From NCBI GenBank assembly GCA_043228905.1, contig JBHGNT010000015.1:8556001-8620000 (forward strand): 64,000 nt of DNA. Direction: 5' to 3'. A model generated the notes under the pieces. That model ran no database searches. It worked only from the letters and a program-made list of their open reading frames with translations, and was not told the DNA's origin. Below are positions 40,649 through 52,000 of this stretch, in pieces; positions within the stretch are counted from its first letter, which is position 1; each line of letters starts with the position of its first letter. Both the position numbers and the translations under genes were made by a program. Origin of the DNA: Azolla caroliniana. Lineage: Eukaryota > Polypodiophyta.

Positions 40649-41719
40649 CGTCTTCAAGGAACTCCACGCGAGAGTGGAAAGAGAAACCGGCCGGAAGCTG
40701 AAGGCGGTTCGAGCGGACAACGGAGGAGAATACCGGGGGCAGTTCGAGGAGTACTGCCGGTCGAAGGGAATCCGGCTCGAATTCACCGTGCCGAAGATGC
40801 CGGAACTAAATGGGCTAGCCGAAAGGAGGAACCGGACTATAATGGAGAAAGTCCGGAGCATGCTTGCACATGGCAAGTTATCCAAGACGTTTTGGGCTGA
40901 GGCGTTGACGACGGCAACCTATGTGATAAACATATCACCCTTAGTACCCTTGGACGGAAACTCACCACAGAAAGTATGGAACGGTAAGGATGTGTCTTAC
41001 CGGCATCTGAAGGTGTTCGGGTGTCTTGCATACATGCATGTGGCGAAGGACAAGAGAGCAAAGTTGGATCCGAAGTCTCGGCCATGCATATTCCTTGGAT
41101 ACGACAATAATGAGTTCAGTTACTGGGTGTGGGATCTGGTCGATAGAAAGGTGTTCCGGAGTCGAGACATAGTCTTCATGGAAGATAGGACCATTGCCGA
41201 CTGGGAGTCGGAGAAGAAGGTAATGAACTCTGGATCATCCATTGAAAACCGGCCTGAGGACAAAAGGATATACCCGGTTGACAACCAGATGTTAGCTAGT
41301 AACCGGATGACACTCGACGAACCGGCTGGATACGGATAGGAAACCGAACCGACCGAAGAAGAAGAAGAAGAAGACACCGGAATCAGGCAAGATCCCAAAT
41401 CGAATGAGGATGAGGAACAAACAGAGGAACCGGCAGTTAGAGACCAAGGATGGAGATATCCTCTCTAGGAGAGAAGAGCCGCCTGAAGATTTCTGGATGC
41501 AGAGAATGTGTTGCTAACCAATGAGGGGGAGCCCGGAAAGCTTTGAAAAAGCAAGGGGAGACACCCACAACTGAAAGTGGTTGAGTGCCATGCAGGATGA
41601 CATGGATTCCCTGCATGAGAACCACACATACGAATTGGTGGAGTTGCCGAAAGGAAAGAGGGCACTACGGAACAAGTGGGTGTACAAGCTAAAACCGAGG
41701 GACACCGAAAATCCACCAA
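40649..41719 (+). pseudogene. pol: Copia C3 integrase core and start of RT
   Basis: Resumes the C3 frame behind gypsy-3: RADNGGEYRGQFEEYCRSKG (second catalytic Asp), LNGLAERRNRTIMEKVRSM (Glu), FLGYDNNEFSYWVWDLVDRK, then an acidic linker with a stop at 41337-41339. A degenerate RT N-terminus follows (WVYKLKPRDTENPP near 41675-41715), where C4 was inserted. 221 codons are open. The remainder of C3 RT and RNase H is not in the window. Confidence 0.88.
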
Positions 41720-41724
41720 GGTAT

Positions 41725-42282
41725 TGTTGGGAATATGTCCCTCCAGTGGGAGGATGATCTGACAGTTCGGAAAGCCGACAATCGAAGCATCGGAAAACAG
41801 GAGCCGAGTTGATGAGGAATCGTGTAAATAGCCAACTCGGGAGACTATATTTGTAAATAGTATAAGTGTTCGCCCCATGAGGGCTACGTATGTAAATAAC
41901 CGGAAATTTGCGTAAGTATATATGCAACTAGGGCAAACATGTTGTAAGTGAGTTGTGAAGAATAGAGTAGAAAGAGGAGTTCTAGTGTGCAGGGGAGAGA
42001 GAGAGAGAGAGAAGGGAGAGCCGCGCCATAACTGTGTGTGTAACAGTGGACGCGAAGAGCCCTGTGCGGCTGATACACTTGACAGAGTGTTGTAATCATC
42101 TTTGTATTATCCATCCACTATATTATAGTGAAGAATCTGTTCACCCGTGGTTTTTCCCGTTATAGGGTTTCCACGTAAATCTTTGTGTACATCTGTTTAT
42201 CTTGTCTTTCTGCCATTTTTGTGAATCGTATTTCAGTGCGTAGTTTGTTTATTGTGATTAATTCCGCAACGATTTCTCAACA
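41725..42282 (+). repeat. C4 5' LTR (558 bp)
   Basis: TGTTGGGAATATGTCCC to TTTCTCAACA. Lacks the TAATAATAATG segment of the C1 LTR and a 23-26 bp piece (AACTCGACTGAGGCCG...) that is present in the C4 3' LTR. A GA run at 41996-42012. Confidence 0.92.
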
Positions 42283-42285
42283 AAC

Positions 42286-42297
42286 TGGTATTAGAGC
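42286..42297 (+). other. C4 primer binding site
   Basis: TGGTATTAGAGC, one C>T from the initiator Met-tRNA site, three bases behind the LTR. Confidence 0.85.
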
Positions 42298-42310
42298 TTG
42301 AGGTGCAAGC

Positions 42311-43330
42311 ATGGAAGGAGGTGCTAGCGGTTTCCCAGGTATGATAGTTCTGAACTCAAATAACTATGCAGACTGGAAGATAAAGATGGAAGTCCTTCGC
42401 ATAGTTAAAGACCTGTAAGAGCTAGTCTACAGAGTAGAAATACCCAGGGGGGTATTGGAGTCGGACTGGAAGCTTCCGAATAGGAAGGCGGTAGCCACAA
42501 TCTAACAATGTGTCGATGTAAGTGTTCTTCAGCATGTGGCGAACGACATGAATGCCCAGGAGATGTGGTAGAAGATGTCGGGTCTGTACGAGAGGAGAAA
42601 CGCACTAAACAGAACCTCGCTAATGAGAAAAATCGTACGGCTGAAATACAGGGACGGTGAGAGCATTATTGAACACATCAGCACATTTATGGGGTATGTA
42701 AATCAACTTTTTGAGACCAAGTTTCCCCTGGATGATGTAATGCAGGTCATCCTGCTTATGTGTACACTACCGGAAAGCTGGGAGAACCTGGTGGTTACTC
42801 TCAGCACCTCCTGTCAAGAAGAGAACTTGTCTTTACAGACGGTGAAGACAAGCATCCTAAACGAGAAGGCAAGGAGGAAAGACAAAGGAGTTCTGAGGTA
42901 AGCATATGTGCTTTTATTGCAGACAAATCCCACGCTAGATCGAAGTCCAAAGGTAAGCCTGTGTGCTTTTATTGCGGAAAACCTGGATAGTTCCAGAAGG
43001 ACTGCCGACACATGAAGAAAGACAAGAGTGTTGGAAATAATGTCGAACTCCGGAAAATTCCAGATGAAAGGAACACTTCGGCCATTGCTACGAGCAATGA
43101 TGAACTCCTGTTCTTATGTGAACCGACGAGTGTAAATCTTGCAAGTGAAGATTGCACGTGGGTGATCGACTCCGGCGCATCCTTCCATATTACTCCGTCG
43201 AGAGAGTATCTCTCGACTTACATAGCCAGGGATCATGGCTATGTAAAGATGGGTGATAGTGGAGAGTGCAAGATAACCGACGTTGATAGGGTGTCGACTA
43301 ACGTTGAAAGATGTTCGACACGTCCCTGAT
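42311..43330 (+). pseudogene. gag: C4 Gag and protease
   Basis: From ATG 42311: Gag (VLNSNNYADWKIKMEVL), stops at 42415, about 42505 and 42569 (the last two fit CAA>TAA and CAG>TAG against the C1 Gag), then an open core (MRKIVRLKYRDGESIIEHI, ENLSLQTVKTSILNEKARR). A short local duplication near 42898-42975 repeats the pre-knuckle sequence. The knuckle CFYCGKPG*FQKDC has a stop at the His position. Protease WVIDSGASFHITPSREYLST (43158-43215) keeps D-S-G. Confidence 0.88.
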
Positions 43331-44464
43331 ATCATATTGAATCTGGTATCGACTGGAAGGCTTGACGACGAAGGCTACAGTGGTAGCTTTGGGAATGGCA
43401 AGTGGAAGTTCTACCGAGGAAATCTCATAGTGGCCTGAGCACAGAAAGAAGGCACATTGTACAGGATGCATGCCCAACTGTGAAAATCGGAAGTAAACGT
43501 GCCAGCCGACTCGGCAGGGGAGATATGGCATAAGAGGTTAGGCCACATGAGTAAGACGGGAATGCACCTATTAGCAGACCAGAAACTTCTACTGGAAGTC
43601 AAGGGACTGCACCTGGAGAAGTGTGTCAACTGCTTAGACGGAAAGCAGAACAGGGCGGCATTCCATACAAGACCACCAAGAAGAAGAGAAGCTACATTGG
43701 AAATTGTGCACATGGATGTGTGCTATGTGGATGCTCCATCGCATCAAGGTGGACAGTACTTCGTGACATTCATTGACAACCATAGTCGGAAGACATGGGC
43801 CTTCGTACTAAAGATGAAGGATCAAGTACTGTCGGTTTTCAAGGAGTTCCAGGCAAGAGCTGAAAGAGAGTCGGGTCGGAAACTGAAGGTTGTCCGAACT
43901 GACAATGGTGGCGAGTACAGAGGGCAGTTCGAGGAATACTACAAGTGCCAAGGTATTCAAATCGAATACCCAATGCCAAAGACCCCAGAGTTGAACGGGT
44001 CTGCAGAGAGGATGAATTGAACGATCATGGAGAGAGTGAGGAGCATGCTCTCTCATGCGAAACTGCCGAAATCCTATTGGGCTGAGGCGATGTACACAGT
44101 TGTTTATCTGATCAACAGGTCTCCCTCGGTACCTCTAAAGGGTGATGTCCCACAGAGGGTGTGGACAGGGAAGGATGTCTCCTACCAACACTTGAGGGTG
44201 TTTGGATGTTTGGCGTATATCCATGTACCAAAGGATCAGAGGTCAAAGCTCGACAGCAAGTTGAAAGCATGCATATTCATGGGATACTCGAAAGATGAGT
44301 TCAGTTACAGGTTGTGGGACTTAGTCGACAAGAAGGTAGTGAGAAGTCGGGATGTAGTCTTTCTAGAAGACAAGACAATTGAAGACTGGAAGCAACAGAA
44401 GTCGGAACCGACTCCCCAGTCAACCTCGACTAAAGGCCAAGTGAGTTGCCACCGACAGCTGTAA
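43331..44464 (+). pseudogene. C4 preintegrase and integrase
   Basis: The GAG-preintegrase motif IWHKRLGHMSKTGMHLLAD (43528-43585), zinc ligands continuing to CVNCLDGKQNRAAF, integrase first Asp (IVHMDVCYVDAPSHQGG), second Asp (RTDNGGEYRGQFEEYYKCQG) and Glu region (LNGSAERMN*TIMERV). The stop at 44018-44020 stands for Arg (CGA>TGA). Then 145 open codons (SHAKLPKSYWAEAMYTVVYL, FMGYSKDEFSYRLWD) to 44464. This copy retains the segment deleted in C1. Confidence 0.9.
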
Positions 44465-44579
44465 GGAGACAGCTGGCCGACAGAGCCGAATCCGAGTCGG
44501 TCGACTTGGAAAGACCGACAGACTATGAGTCAGAGTTGGCAGAGTTGCTGAAGTAAATTGATGTATATGAGTTGGAGTT
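44465..44579 (+). pseudogene. C4 linker before gypsy-2
   Basis: Low-complexity acidic linker between integrase and RT, reading VDLERPTDYESE in one frame, ending at the gypsy-2 target duplication GAGTT (44575-44579). The frame resumes behind gypsy-2 with LSNLEMPIDEQNPEQR. Confidence 0.75.
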
Positions 44580-44727
44580 TTTCATGAATCCGTGAACATT
44601 ATGTGGCTTCACTTGGGCTTGAACCCAAGACCTTGTAATACATAATCAAGAACCTAACCATTAAGATAACATATGATTATATAAAATAATAAAAGCTACT
44701 TCTTGTAATAGACTGATATTGTAAATG

Positions 44728-44829
44728 TTCAAGAACATCCTAAAACATTCTAGAACATCCTAGAACATTCTAGAATATCCTAGAACATCTTAGAATATTC
44801 TAGGTCTAGAACATTCTAGAACATTATAG
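44728..44829 (+). promoter_or_regulatory. Heat-shock-element-like pentamer array in the gypsy-2 LTR
   Basis: About 20 consecutive pentamers alternating between GAA and TTC or near variants (TTCTAGAACATTCTAGAACA and similar), ending 27 bp before TATAAATA. The 3' LTR has a shorter array (about 60848-60911). Confidence 0.65.
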
Positions 44830-44855
44830 AAATCACTAGGTTTCCTATAAGAACC

Positions 44856-44900
44856 TATAAATATGGACATACAATTCTTCTCAAAACCAATTCGAATCAA
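44856..44900 (+). promoter_or_regulatory. Core promoter and predicted RNA 5' end of gypsy-2
   Basis: TATAAATA (44856-44863), then AATTCGAATCAA (44889-44900) 33 nt from the start of the TATA box. This is complementary, with one mismatch, to TTGATTCAAATT (45049-45060) behind the LTR. Confidence 0.6.
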
Positions 44901-45048
44901 CACCAGTCTTAAGCTCTCATCGCCTATCTTGTATCCATTCTTATTCTACTTTAATACATTCATTCTTCTCTTATCATGTCATTCCTCCTCTTGTGATCTC
45001 TTTATATCTTTCTTCTGTCACTTTACCTTCTCTCTTGGTTCTGATAGT

Positions 45049-45060
45049 TTGATTCAAATT
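45049..45060 (+). other. Self-complementary primer binding site of gypsy-2
   Basis: TTGATTCAAATT, two bases after the LTR end, in the same place as the gypsy-3 site but with a different sequence. Its complement occurs at the predicted RNA 5' end of this same element. Confidence 0.6.
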
Positions 45061-45104
45061 TCTTCTTCTCGTCTAGCCTCTTCCACAAACACTAGTAAGT
45101 ACCC

Positions 45105-46131
45105 ATGGCTGCTGGCAACCCACAAGAATACTTCGCCCTTGTTGCAGAAATGGAGAATCTCAAAAGCAAGTTTGCATCACTAGAGCTGGAGAATCAACGA
45201 TTGGTTGAAGACCTATAGAAGGTTTCAGTAGAGAAGTAACAAGTACATGACGAGTTTACACGAAGGGTTCAACAACTAGAGTCAGCAATAGTAGCTTTAC
45301 AACAACGGAAAGTCGACAGTCAAGGAGTTCTTCAAGAGCCCAAAATCAGCGTCCCAGCTAAATTCAATGGGTCGAGAGCACATTTTCGGGGTTTTATAAA
45401 TCAAGTGTGGTTGGTAATTCAAATGCATCCCATGTGTTATCCGACGGATTCATCTCGAGTCGGGTTAGTGGGCACTTTATTGACTGGCACGGCATTGTCA
45501 TGGTTTGCTCCATTGCTAGAAGCAAATTCGCCCCTACCAAACAACTTTGAAGAATTTATCAAAGAGTTTAAGGCTTGCTTCGGAGACACAGATAGTGTAA
45601 GAACGGCAATCAACAAGATTCGCACATTGCGACAAGGGGATCAACAAACATCAACGTATGTAGCCAATTTTCGTCTTATTGCAAGTGATATTCCTTGGGA
45701 CGAACAAGCTCTAATGGAGTAGTTTCGTTTGGGCCTCCGTGGAGATGTAAAAGATTTACTTCTTACCTTCCCTGAGGATCCAAAATCCCTTACAGAAGCT
45801 ATTACCCGAGCAATACGGTGTGATAATCGGCTTTTTGAGCGTCGGTCCGAGCGACAACAACAACAAACAACATCAAGATTTATGCCAACTTATGCATCAG
45901 TGATGGCACAATCTCCAAGGCAACAATATAGCCTCGTCCCAACTCCACGCAAGCACGTAGCTCGACACCGATGGAGATTGATATGACCCGACGACAAGGA
46001 TCTTTATCAGATGAAGAGAAACAACATCGTCGAGCAAATTGACTATGCTTATATTGTGGAGGTCCAGGACATATTGTCATTCATTGTCCACACAGACCGA
46101 GACATCAGGTACATCACATTAACTATGATAA
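45105..46131 (+). pseudogene. gag: Gypsy-2 Gag
   Basis: From ATG 45105: an N-terminal coiled coil, stops at about 45216, 45237 and 45720 (the last against Gln in gypsy-3), and a capsid-like core (RAHFRGFINQVWLVIQMH, ACFGDTDSVRTAINKIRTLR, GDVKDLLLTFPEDPKSLTEA). After a frameshift near 45950 comes a CCHC knuckle (CLYCGGPGHIVIHC, about 46047-46088) preceded by a TGA where Arg is expected. It stops abruptly at 46131, at the truncated LTR of gypsy-1, before protease. Confidence 0.85.
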
Positions 46132-46514
46132 TGTTGGCCGGTCAGAAGAGCAAGGACAAGTAGGAAGGCGGAATCGGATCGGATAATAGGAAGTAAATAA
46201 TAGGAGAATTATTATTCGGAGGGACGGATCCGATTCAGTTGTACCGATCCGGATCCGGACCGATTCAGATGTCGGTTGCCTAAGCGCACCGATTGTAACC
46301 TTGCTGGATGCCTATAAAAGGATCCGATGATTTGTAAAGGGGACGGAAGTAATACAATAATAATTATTGCGTGTTTATCTGTATCTCGTATTGTTTACCG
46401 TCTGTGCTTAATTGTAATCATCTTACGCGTGTAACCTAGCATCCAATCCTTACCACCCCTTTGGAGAAGTGTCGGATAGACACCTGTGTTGAGGCTAGTC
46501 CGGCCAGACAGACA
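46132..46514 (+). repeat. Gypsy-1 5' LTR (383 bp, probably left-truncated)
   Basis: TGTTGGCCGGTCAG to CAGACAGACA, with TATAAAAGG near 46314. The 3' copy probably extends about 40 bp further left (from 55811), since no purine tract lies directly before 55853. Confidence 0.85.
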
Positions 46515-46521
46515 ACACTAT

Positions 46522-46539
46522 TTTGGCGACCACGATGGG
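46522..46539 (+). other. Gypsy-1 primer binding site
   Basis: TTTGGCGACCACGATGGG, about 7 bp behind the LTR end, overlapping the gag start codon at 46535. The TGGCGACC...GATGGG form resembles primer sites of plant Tat-type gypsy elements. The tRNA is not certain. Confidence 0.55.
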
Positions 46540-49057
46540 ATGCAAAGTGCAGAGGACAACCGGGGGATGGATGTCTAGACCAAACGACGACCACATCACC
46601 GAACGAGGGAGACGATACACCGAACACGAGCAACGACGGGAAGCCCTGCAACAAGCGGTCGACGAGATCCGGCGGGATCGGTCATTCTCCAAAACTCTTC
46701 GGAGAGTCGCAGAAGAAGCACTGCAGTTCCGGGTTCTGCAAATCCCCGACGAAGGCAGTAGCATAACAAGCCTGCAAGAGGCGGAAACAATACTGCAGAC
46801 GCTCGCCGCGGGCGACGAGGACTCGGAAGCATTCGCAACACTTGAGGCGGAGTCGGAAAGCGACGGAAGCGTTGCGTCCCGGTATAAAAGCAGCCACGAC
46901 ACACCAAACGACCGGGAGGACGAGGGGTCAGAAGACTCCGTAACACCGGCGCCAGAGGAAGAAATAACCCTGGAATTCGGTGATCGGCAATCGCCGAGGA
47001 AGGCTGACCGGATACCGACAACAACCGCGAAGGAACCGAAGGAGCGGATACCGACAACACCCGCGGAGGAACCAACGGACCGGACACCGGCAACACCCGC
47101 GGAGGAACCAAAGGTTCTCACACCAACGCCAACAACGGACAGAGAGCGGAGGAAACAGGAGAGTCAGTTGGACGACACGATGCCGTACCCATACCCAAAG
47201 TACCGGGATGAGGCCGATGCGGAGGCACACGTGTACGCATTCCTCCAAACATGGGAAGCCAACCATATCTCCCAAAGACTTACGGAGGCCGAAGCCGAAC
47301 GATCCAAATGCGCCGAATTCGGCATAACCTTAGAAGGACCGGCGGCCCAATGGCACGCAAAGCACTTACCGGGCAGCTTTGCCACATTCGATGCCTTGAA
47401 GGCCAGATTCCTCAGGTTTTTTCACAGACAATTTGAGCAAAGGGAATTGGTCGGGCAGTTCTACACCACCCGGCAGGAAGAGAACGAGACTGTGCCACAA
47501 TTCATCATTCGGTTCCAGACCCTGCACAGCCAACTGACAAGAGCACCACCCGAAGACGAAGCCAAAGCAGTCTTTCTGGCCGCACTAAAAGAGCCACTTC
47601 GAAAAATGTGCGGAGTCCTTGATTTCCAAACCAGCACAATGGACCAAGTTATTGATCGGGTTTTAGAAATGGACAAGACTAGCCCCTTCTTGTCGATGGG
47701 GATGTTACACCGGGCACTCCCAAAGGAGGAAGACCTGAGGTTCCGACAGGCCTTACAATGTACAACATGCCTAAATTCGGGGCACTCAACAGTAGACTGC
47801 ACCCTGCGGACACAATGTGTGATCTGCAACTCTCGAGCCCATACAACGGACCGATGCGAACATAACCTGTTAAATCGGCAGGCAGCACCGGTTCGACACA
47901 TAGAACCGCGCAATCAGAACCCGGACGAGGATCGATTCCGGAGAGACGACCGCTACCAACGCGAACGCGGTAACAGATACGCTGATAGAAGACGCGAAAA
48001 CTATGACCGAGAGGAGAGACGCAGAGATAGCTACCCCCGGGACCGGTACGACAGAGACGAATCCCCGGAATACGACCGACGCAGAGAAGAGAGGCGACAA
48101 GGATACGCTGATAAAAGACGCGACAACTATGATCGAGAGGAGAGACGCAAAGATAGCTACCCCCGGGACCGGTACGACCGAGACGAATCCCCGGAATACG
48201 ACCGACGCAGAGAAGAGAGGCGACAAGGGAACCGAAATTTCCGACGGAATCAGAAGCGTGGATTTTTCCGAAGAGAGGAACGTCGGAAGGCAGCAAGGAA
48301 TGACAACCCGGTATCGGTACCGGATAACCGAAAAACCAAAGACGACCGCCGGAGCATACCCACCCTCCAAACCGGGGACAAAGGAGAAACGAGCAACAGT
48401 CACAAGGTGTACTGTTATTACTGCCGTAAGGAAGGCCACTATAGTAACCAATGCCCAAGCAAAAGCTATGACAAGCAGCCGGAAGTCAACATGGTTACAG
48501 CCGAAGTAACAGAAGTACAACAGGTCACAACCCGGTCAAAGGGAAAGACCGCCGAGTGGGAAGCCCAGGAGGCAATCAGAAAACAAGCGACACAATGGAT
48601 CAAGGAGGCCAATGAACAGAATGCGGCAGAAGTAAGAGACCAAAATATGCCAAAAGACGAAGAAATCATACAGCCAGGAGAAAACCCGACGTGGCAAGCG
48701 CTACAGGACTGTCAAATCGTGCTGCCGTTAGCACGACTACTACAGTTAGTGCCACGATTTACGGCAGACCTACAGGCATCCGTCAGCAAACCGAAGCCGA
48801 CGCCAGCACCGACATTCTTCTCCAACCTGGAGGAAGGACCAACGGTGGTCGATACAAGTAGCCCGGCGATCACGGCAATCGTGAAAGGAAAGGAAATTGC
48901 TGGAACGATTATTGACGGAGGCTCCGGGGTAAATGTCATCAGCCAACAGACATGCAACGACTTGGGCATCCGGGAATGGGAACCATGCCCTTCTGGTTAC
49001 GCATGGCGGATACTAGCTCAGTCCGACCGACCGGGCTTATCCGGGATTTGGAAGTAA
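46535..49057 (+). pseudogene. gag: Gypsy-1 Gag-protease
   Basis: ATG 46535 opens about 840 codons. Residues 1-200 are acidic and low in complexity. The Retrotrans_gag core lies at about 47190-47680 (ITLEGPAAQWHAKHLPGSFA, ENETVPQFIIRFQTLHSQLT). There are two knuckles (CTTCLNSGHSTVDC, CVICNSRAHTTDRC), an Arg/Asp/Tyr-rich linker with a 126-bp tandem duplication, a third knuckle (CYYCRKEGHYSNQC, 48413-48454), then protease with D-G-G (IIDGGSGVNVIS, 48911-48945). A 1-nt deletion at about 48990 shifts the frame inside protease; the G1 copy reads through in one frame. The open frame is therefore an early-terminated Gag-Pol. Confidence 0.92.
47998..48240 (+). repeat. 126-bp tandem duplication in gypsy-1 Gag linker
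   Basis: Two in-frame copies of a 42-codon unit (EERRxDSYPRDRYDRDESPE and flanks), starting near 47999 and 48125. They are almost identical and preserve the frame, so the linker length appears flexible. Confidence 0.9.
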
Positions 49058-52000
49058 CAATCGGAGGCCACGTATTCCGGATATCGGCCGTGGTGCTGCA
49101 GCTGAATGTACAAGGCGCGTACCCCCTACTGCTAGGACGACCATGGCTGCGAACGGCGCATATCAAGCAGAACTGGCAAAAGAACATGATCACATTCCGG
49201 CGAGGGAAAACAAAGGTACGAGTAACGACGCAACCACGGGTGATCACCAGTAAGGAAGCAACTCCATTGTATGCGGAAAGCATTAACATGTTGGAGGGAT
49301 TACCGGACGAGGAAGTCGAGCGGTACCTTGAGGAACACCCACGAATCGTCCCACTATTTGAGGTGGATATCACGGCGGCAGTAGAACCGTACATTACAAC
49401 GCCGGAAGAACCGGACCAAGCGGCGATCCGGGAACTGCGACAAGCGCAGGAATCCCTAGAGAGGGAAATGACGATATCCCAGAGGGTAAAAGCATCTCAA
49501 CTCGAGGAGGTGGACCTCGGCACAGCAGACAAGCCCCGACCGGTAAATGTTGCAAAGGAATTGCCGAAGGAAGAAAAGAAGGCAATGGTAGCATTATTAA
49601 CAGACTTCAAGGATGTGTTCGCGTGGTCGTACGAAGACATGCGAGGGCTGGACCCCCAGCTCTATCAGCACCAAATTCACCTAAGTACGGACGCGAAACC
49701 GATCGCTCAACGCAGGTACCAGATGAATCCGAATTATGCGGCGAAGGTGAAGGAGGAAATTGATAAGCTCCTCCGGGTCGGATTTATCCGACCGGTCAAG
49801 CAGGCAACCTGGCTGAGTCCGATAGTGGTGGTCCCGAAAAAGAACGGCAAAATCCGGGTATGCATGGACTACCGAAAACTAAATGCCGCAACAGTGACTG
49901 ATGCGTTTCCACTACCATTTACGGACGGGGTGTTAGATGCGGTAGCCGGCCACGAAGTTTACAACTTCCTGGATGGATTTAGCGGCTACAACCAAATACG
50001 AATGAACCCGGCCGACCAGGAGAAGACAACGTTCGTGACGGAATGGGGAGTGTTCGTCGCGGTCGTGATGATGTTCGGACTAAAGACGGCTCCAGCGACC
50101 TTTCAAAGGATAATAATGGAAATTTTCGGGGAATATATCCCCGGTTTTATGCAGGTCTTCCTTGACGATTTCGCGGTCTACAGCCGGCACGGAGAGCATC
50201 TCGATCACCTCCGGCTGTGCTTGGAGAAGTGCCGCGAGTACCGATTGAGCCTGAACCCGGCCAAGTGCGTCTTTGGAGTGGCAAGCGGCAACTTACTAGG
50301 GCACGTGGTGAGTAAGGAAGGAATCGCGGTAGATCCGGATAAAGTCAAGGCGATTCTCGAGGCACCAGCACCAAGTAACGCAAAGGCTTTAAGCCGGTTC
50401 CTGGGCCAAATAAGGTGGCATAGCCGGATGATACGGCACCTCGCAGACTTCGCTACACCGTTACATACCGCCGTACATAGGGTACCCTTCCTATGGGCGG
50501 AGACGGAGGAGGAATCCTACAAAGCGTTGAAGGTTATGCTGTCGCAAGCTCCGGTGGTGCAACCGCCGGATTGGAGTAAAAGCTTTCACGTCTTCGTCGA
50601 CGCGTCAGACGTAGCAATCGGCAGCGTTCTGATGCAACTCACGGAACCGAAATGGTACCGACCGGTGTACTACGCGAGCTGGAAACTCTCAAAAGCCGAA
50701 CGGAATTACTCTACGACGGAACGCGAGGCATTGGGAATGGTGTATAGTGTCACAAAGTACAGGCACTATCTGCTCGGAAGGAAGTTTTCCTTCCATGTCG
50801 ACCATTCGGCACTACTCTACCTGGTCTCGAAGGCATCCCTGACGGGAAAATTTGCACGGTGGACACTGCTGCTATAGGAATTTGAATTTGACATTTTCCA
50901 CCGACCCGGGGCGCAGCATGCGGTAGCGGACTACCTAAGCAGACTCGAATCCGGAGAAGCAGGGGACGGCGTCCAGGATGAGTTTCCCGACGCCGAATTG
51001 TTCCGGATCACGACGAAACCGGCAACGGATACAACGGTAGCCGATGAAGACACATGGCTAACTGAGATGCATCAGTTCCTGAGCACCGGAGTTCCCCCGG
51101 AGAACATGGACCGCGATGAAAGGAAAAGGGTAGCAGTAAGAAGTAGACATTTCTGCTTGGTTGGAGACACCCTCTATCACAAGGGGGCAGATGGCATCTG
51201 GAGACGAGCAGTGCGGAGCGATGAGAAGGATCTAATCCTCAGGGAAGCCCAATGTGGAATTGCCGGCGGGCATTATGCCGGCAACGCAACCGCTCGGAAA
51301 ATATGGCAGAGCGGACTGTGGTGGCCGACCACCCTAAAAGATGCCGTGAAGTATAGCAGAGAATGCGATTTGTGTCAACGACTGGGCCAACCCACAGAGC
51401 AAGACCGGATGCCACACCACCCGGTCTTGCCCTTGGAACCGTTTCAAAAGTGGGGGTTGGACTTTGTCGGTCCCTTCAAGCCACCGACAATGCGAACCGG
51501 AAATCGGTATGTCATAGTGGCAACCGACTATTGCACCAAATGGGTAGAAGCAAAGGCCTTACGGGACAACACGGCCGCGTCCACAGCAAAGTTCCTGTAC
51601 GAGTGCATATGGTGCCGGTATGGTTGCCCGATCGAGCTTATAAGTGACCAAGGAGGACATTTTCTCGGGCAGGTAGTAGAAAGCCTGACGTCATTTTACG
51701 CGGTGGTACATAAAAAGAGTACACCCTACTACCCTCAAGCCAATGGACTAGCGGAATCAACGAACAAAACTCTGCAGAACATCCTACGAAAAATCGTCAA
51801 CGAGAACCTGACCGACTGGGATACGAAATTGCAAAGCGCGCTATGGGCGTACCGAACAACGCACAAAACCAGCATCCGGACAACCCCGTTCCGACTAGCA
51901 TTCGAGTTAGAAGCGGTCATGTTGGTAGAGTTCCAGATCCCCAGCTTACGGATTCAGGTGAAGGAGCGCTTAAGTGAGAATGAGTCCGAACGAATCCGGC

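Larger units (their letters stand above)
44580..45046 (+). repeat. Gypsy-2 5' LTR (467 bp)
   Basis: TTTCATGAATCC to TTCTGATA (degenerate TG/CA ends). It holds an array of GAA/TTC pentamers (44728-44829), TATAAATA (44856-44863), and a pyrimidine-rich U5. Longer than the 3' copy because of extra pentamer repeats. Confidence 0.9.

Noticed and set aside
46127-46131. Target duplication of gypsy-1 (GATAA against ATAAA)
   Set aside because: Only four offset bases match, and the two flanks belong to opposite strands of gypsy sequence.
48958-49057. Programmed ribosomal frameshift between gag and pol in gypsy-1
   Set aside because: The homologous G1 sequence is continuous across the point, so a 1-nt deletion explains the overlap.
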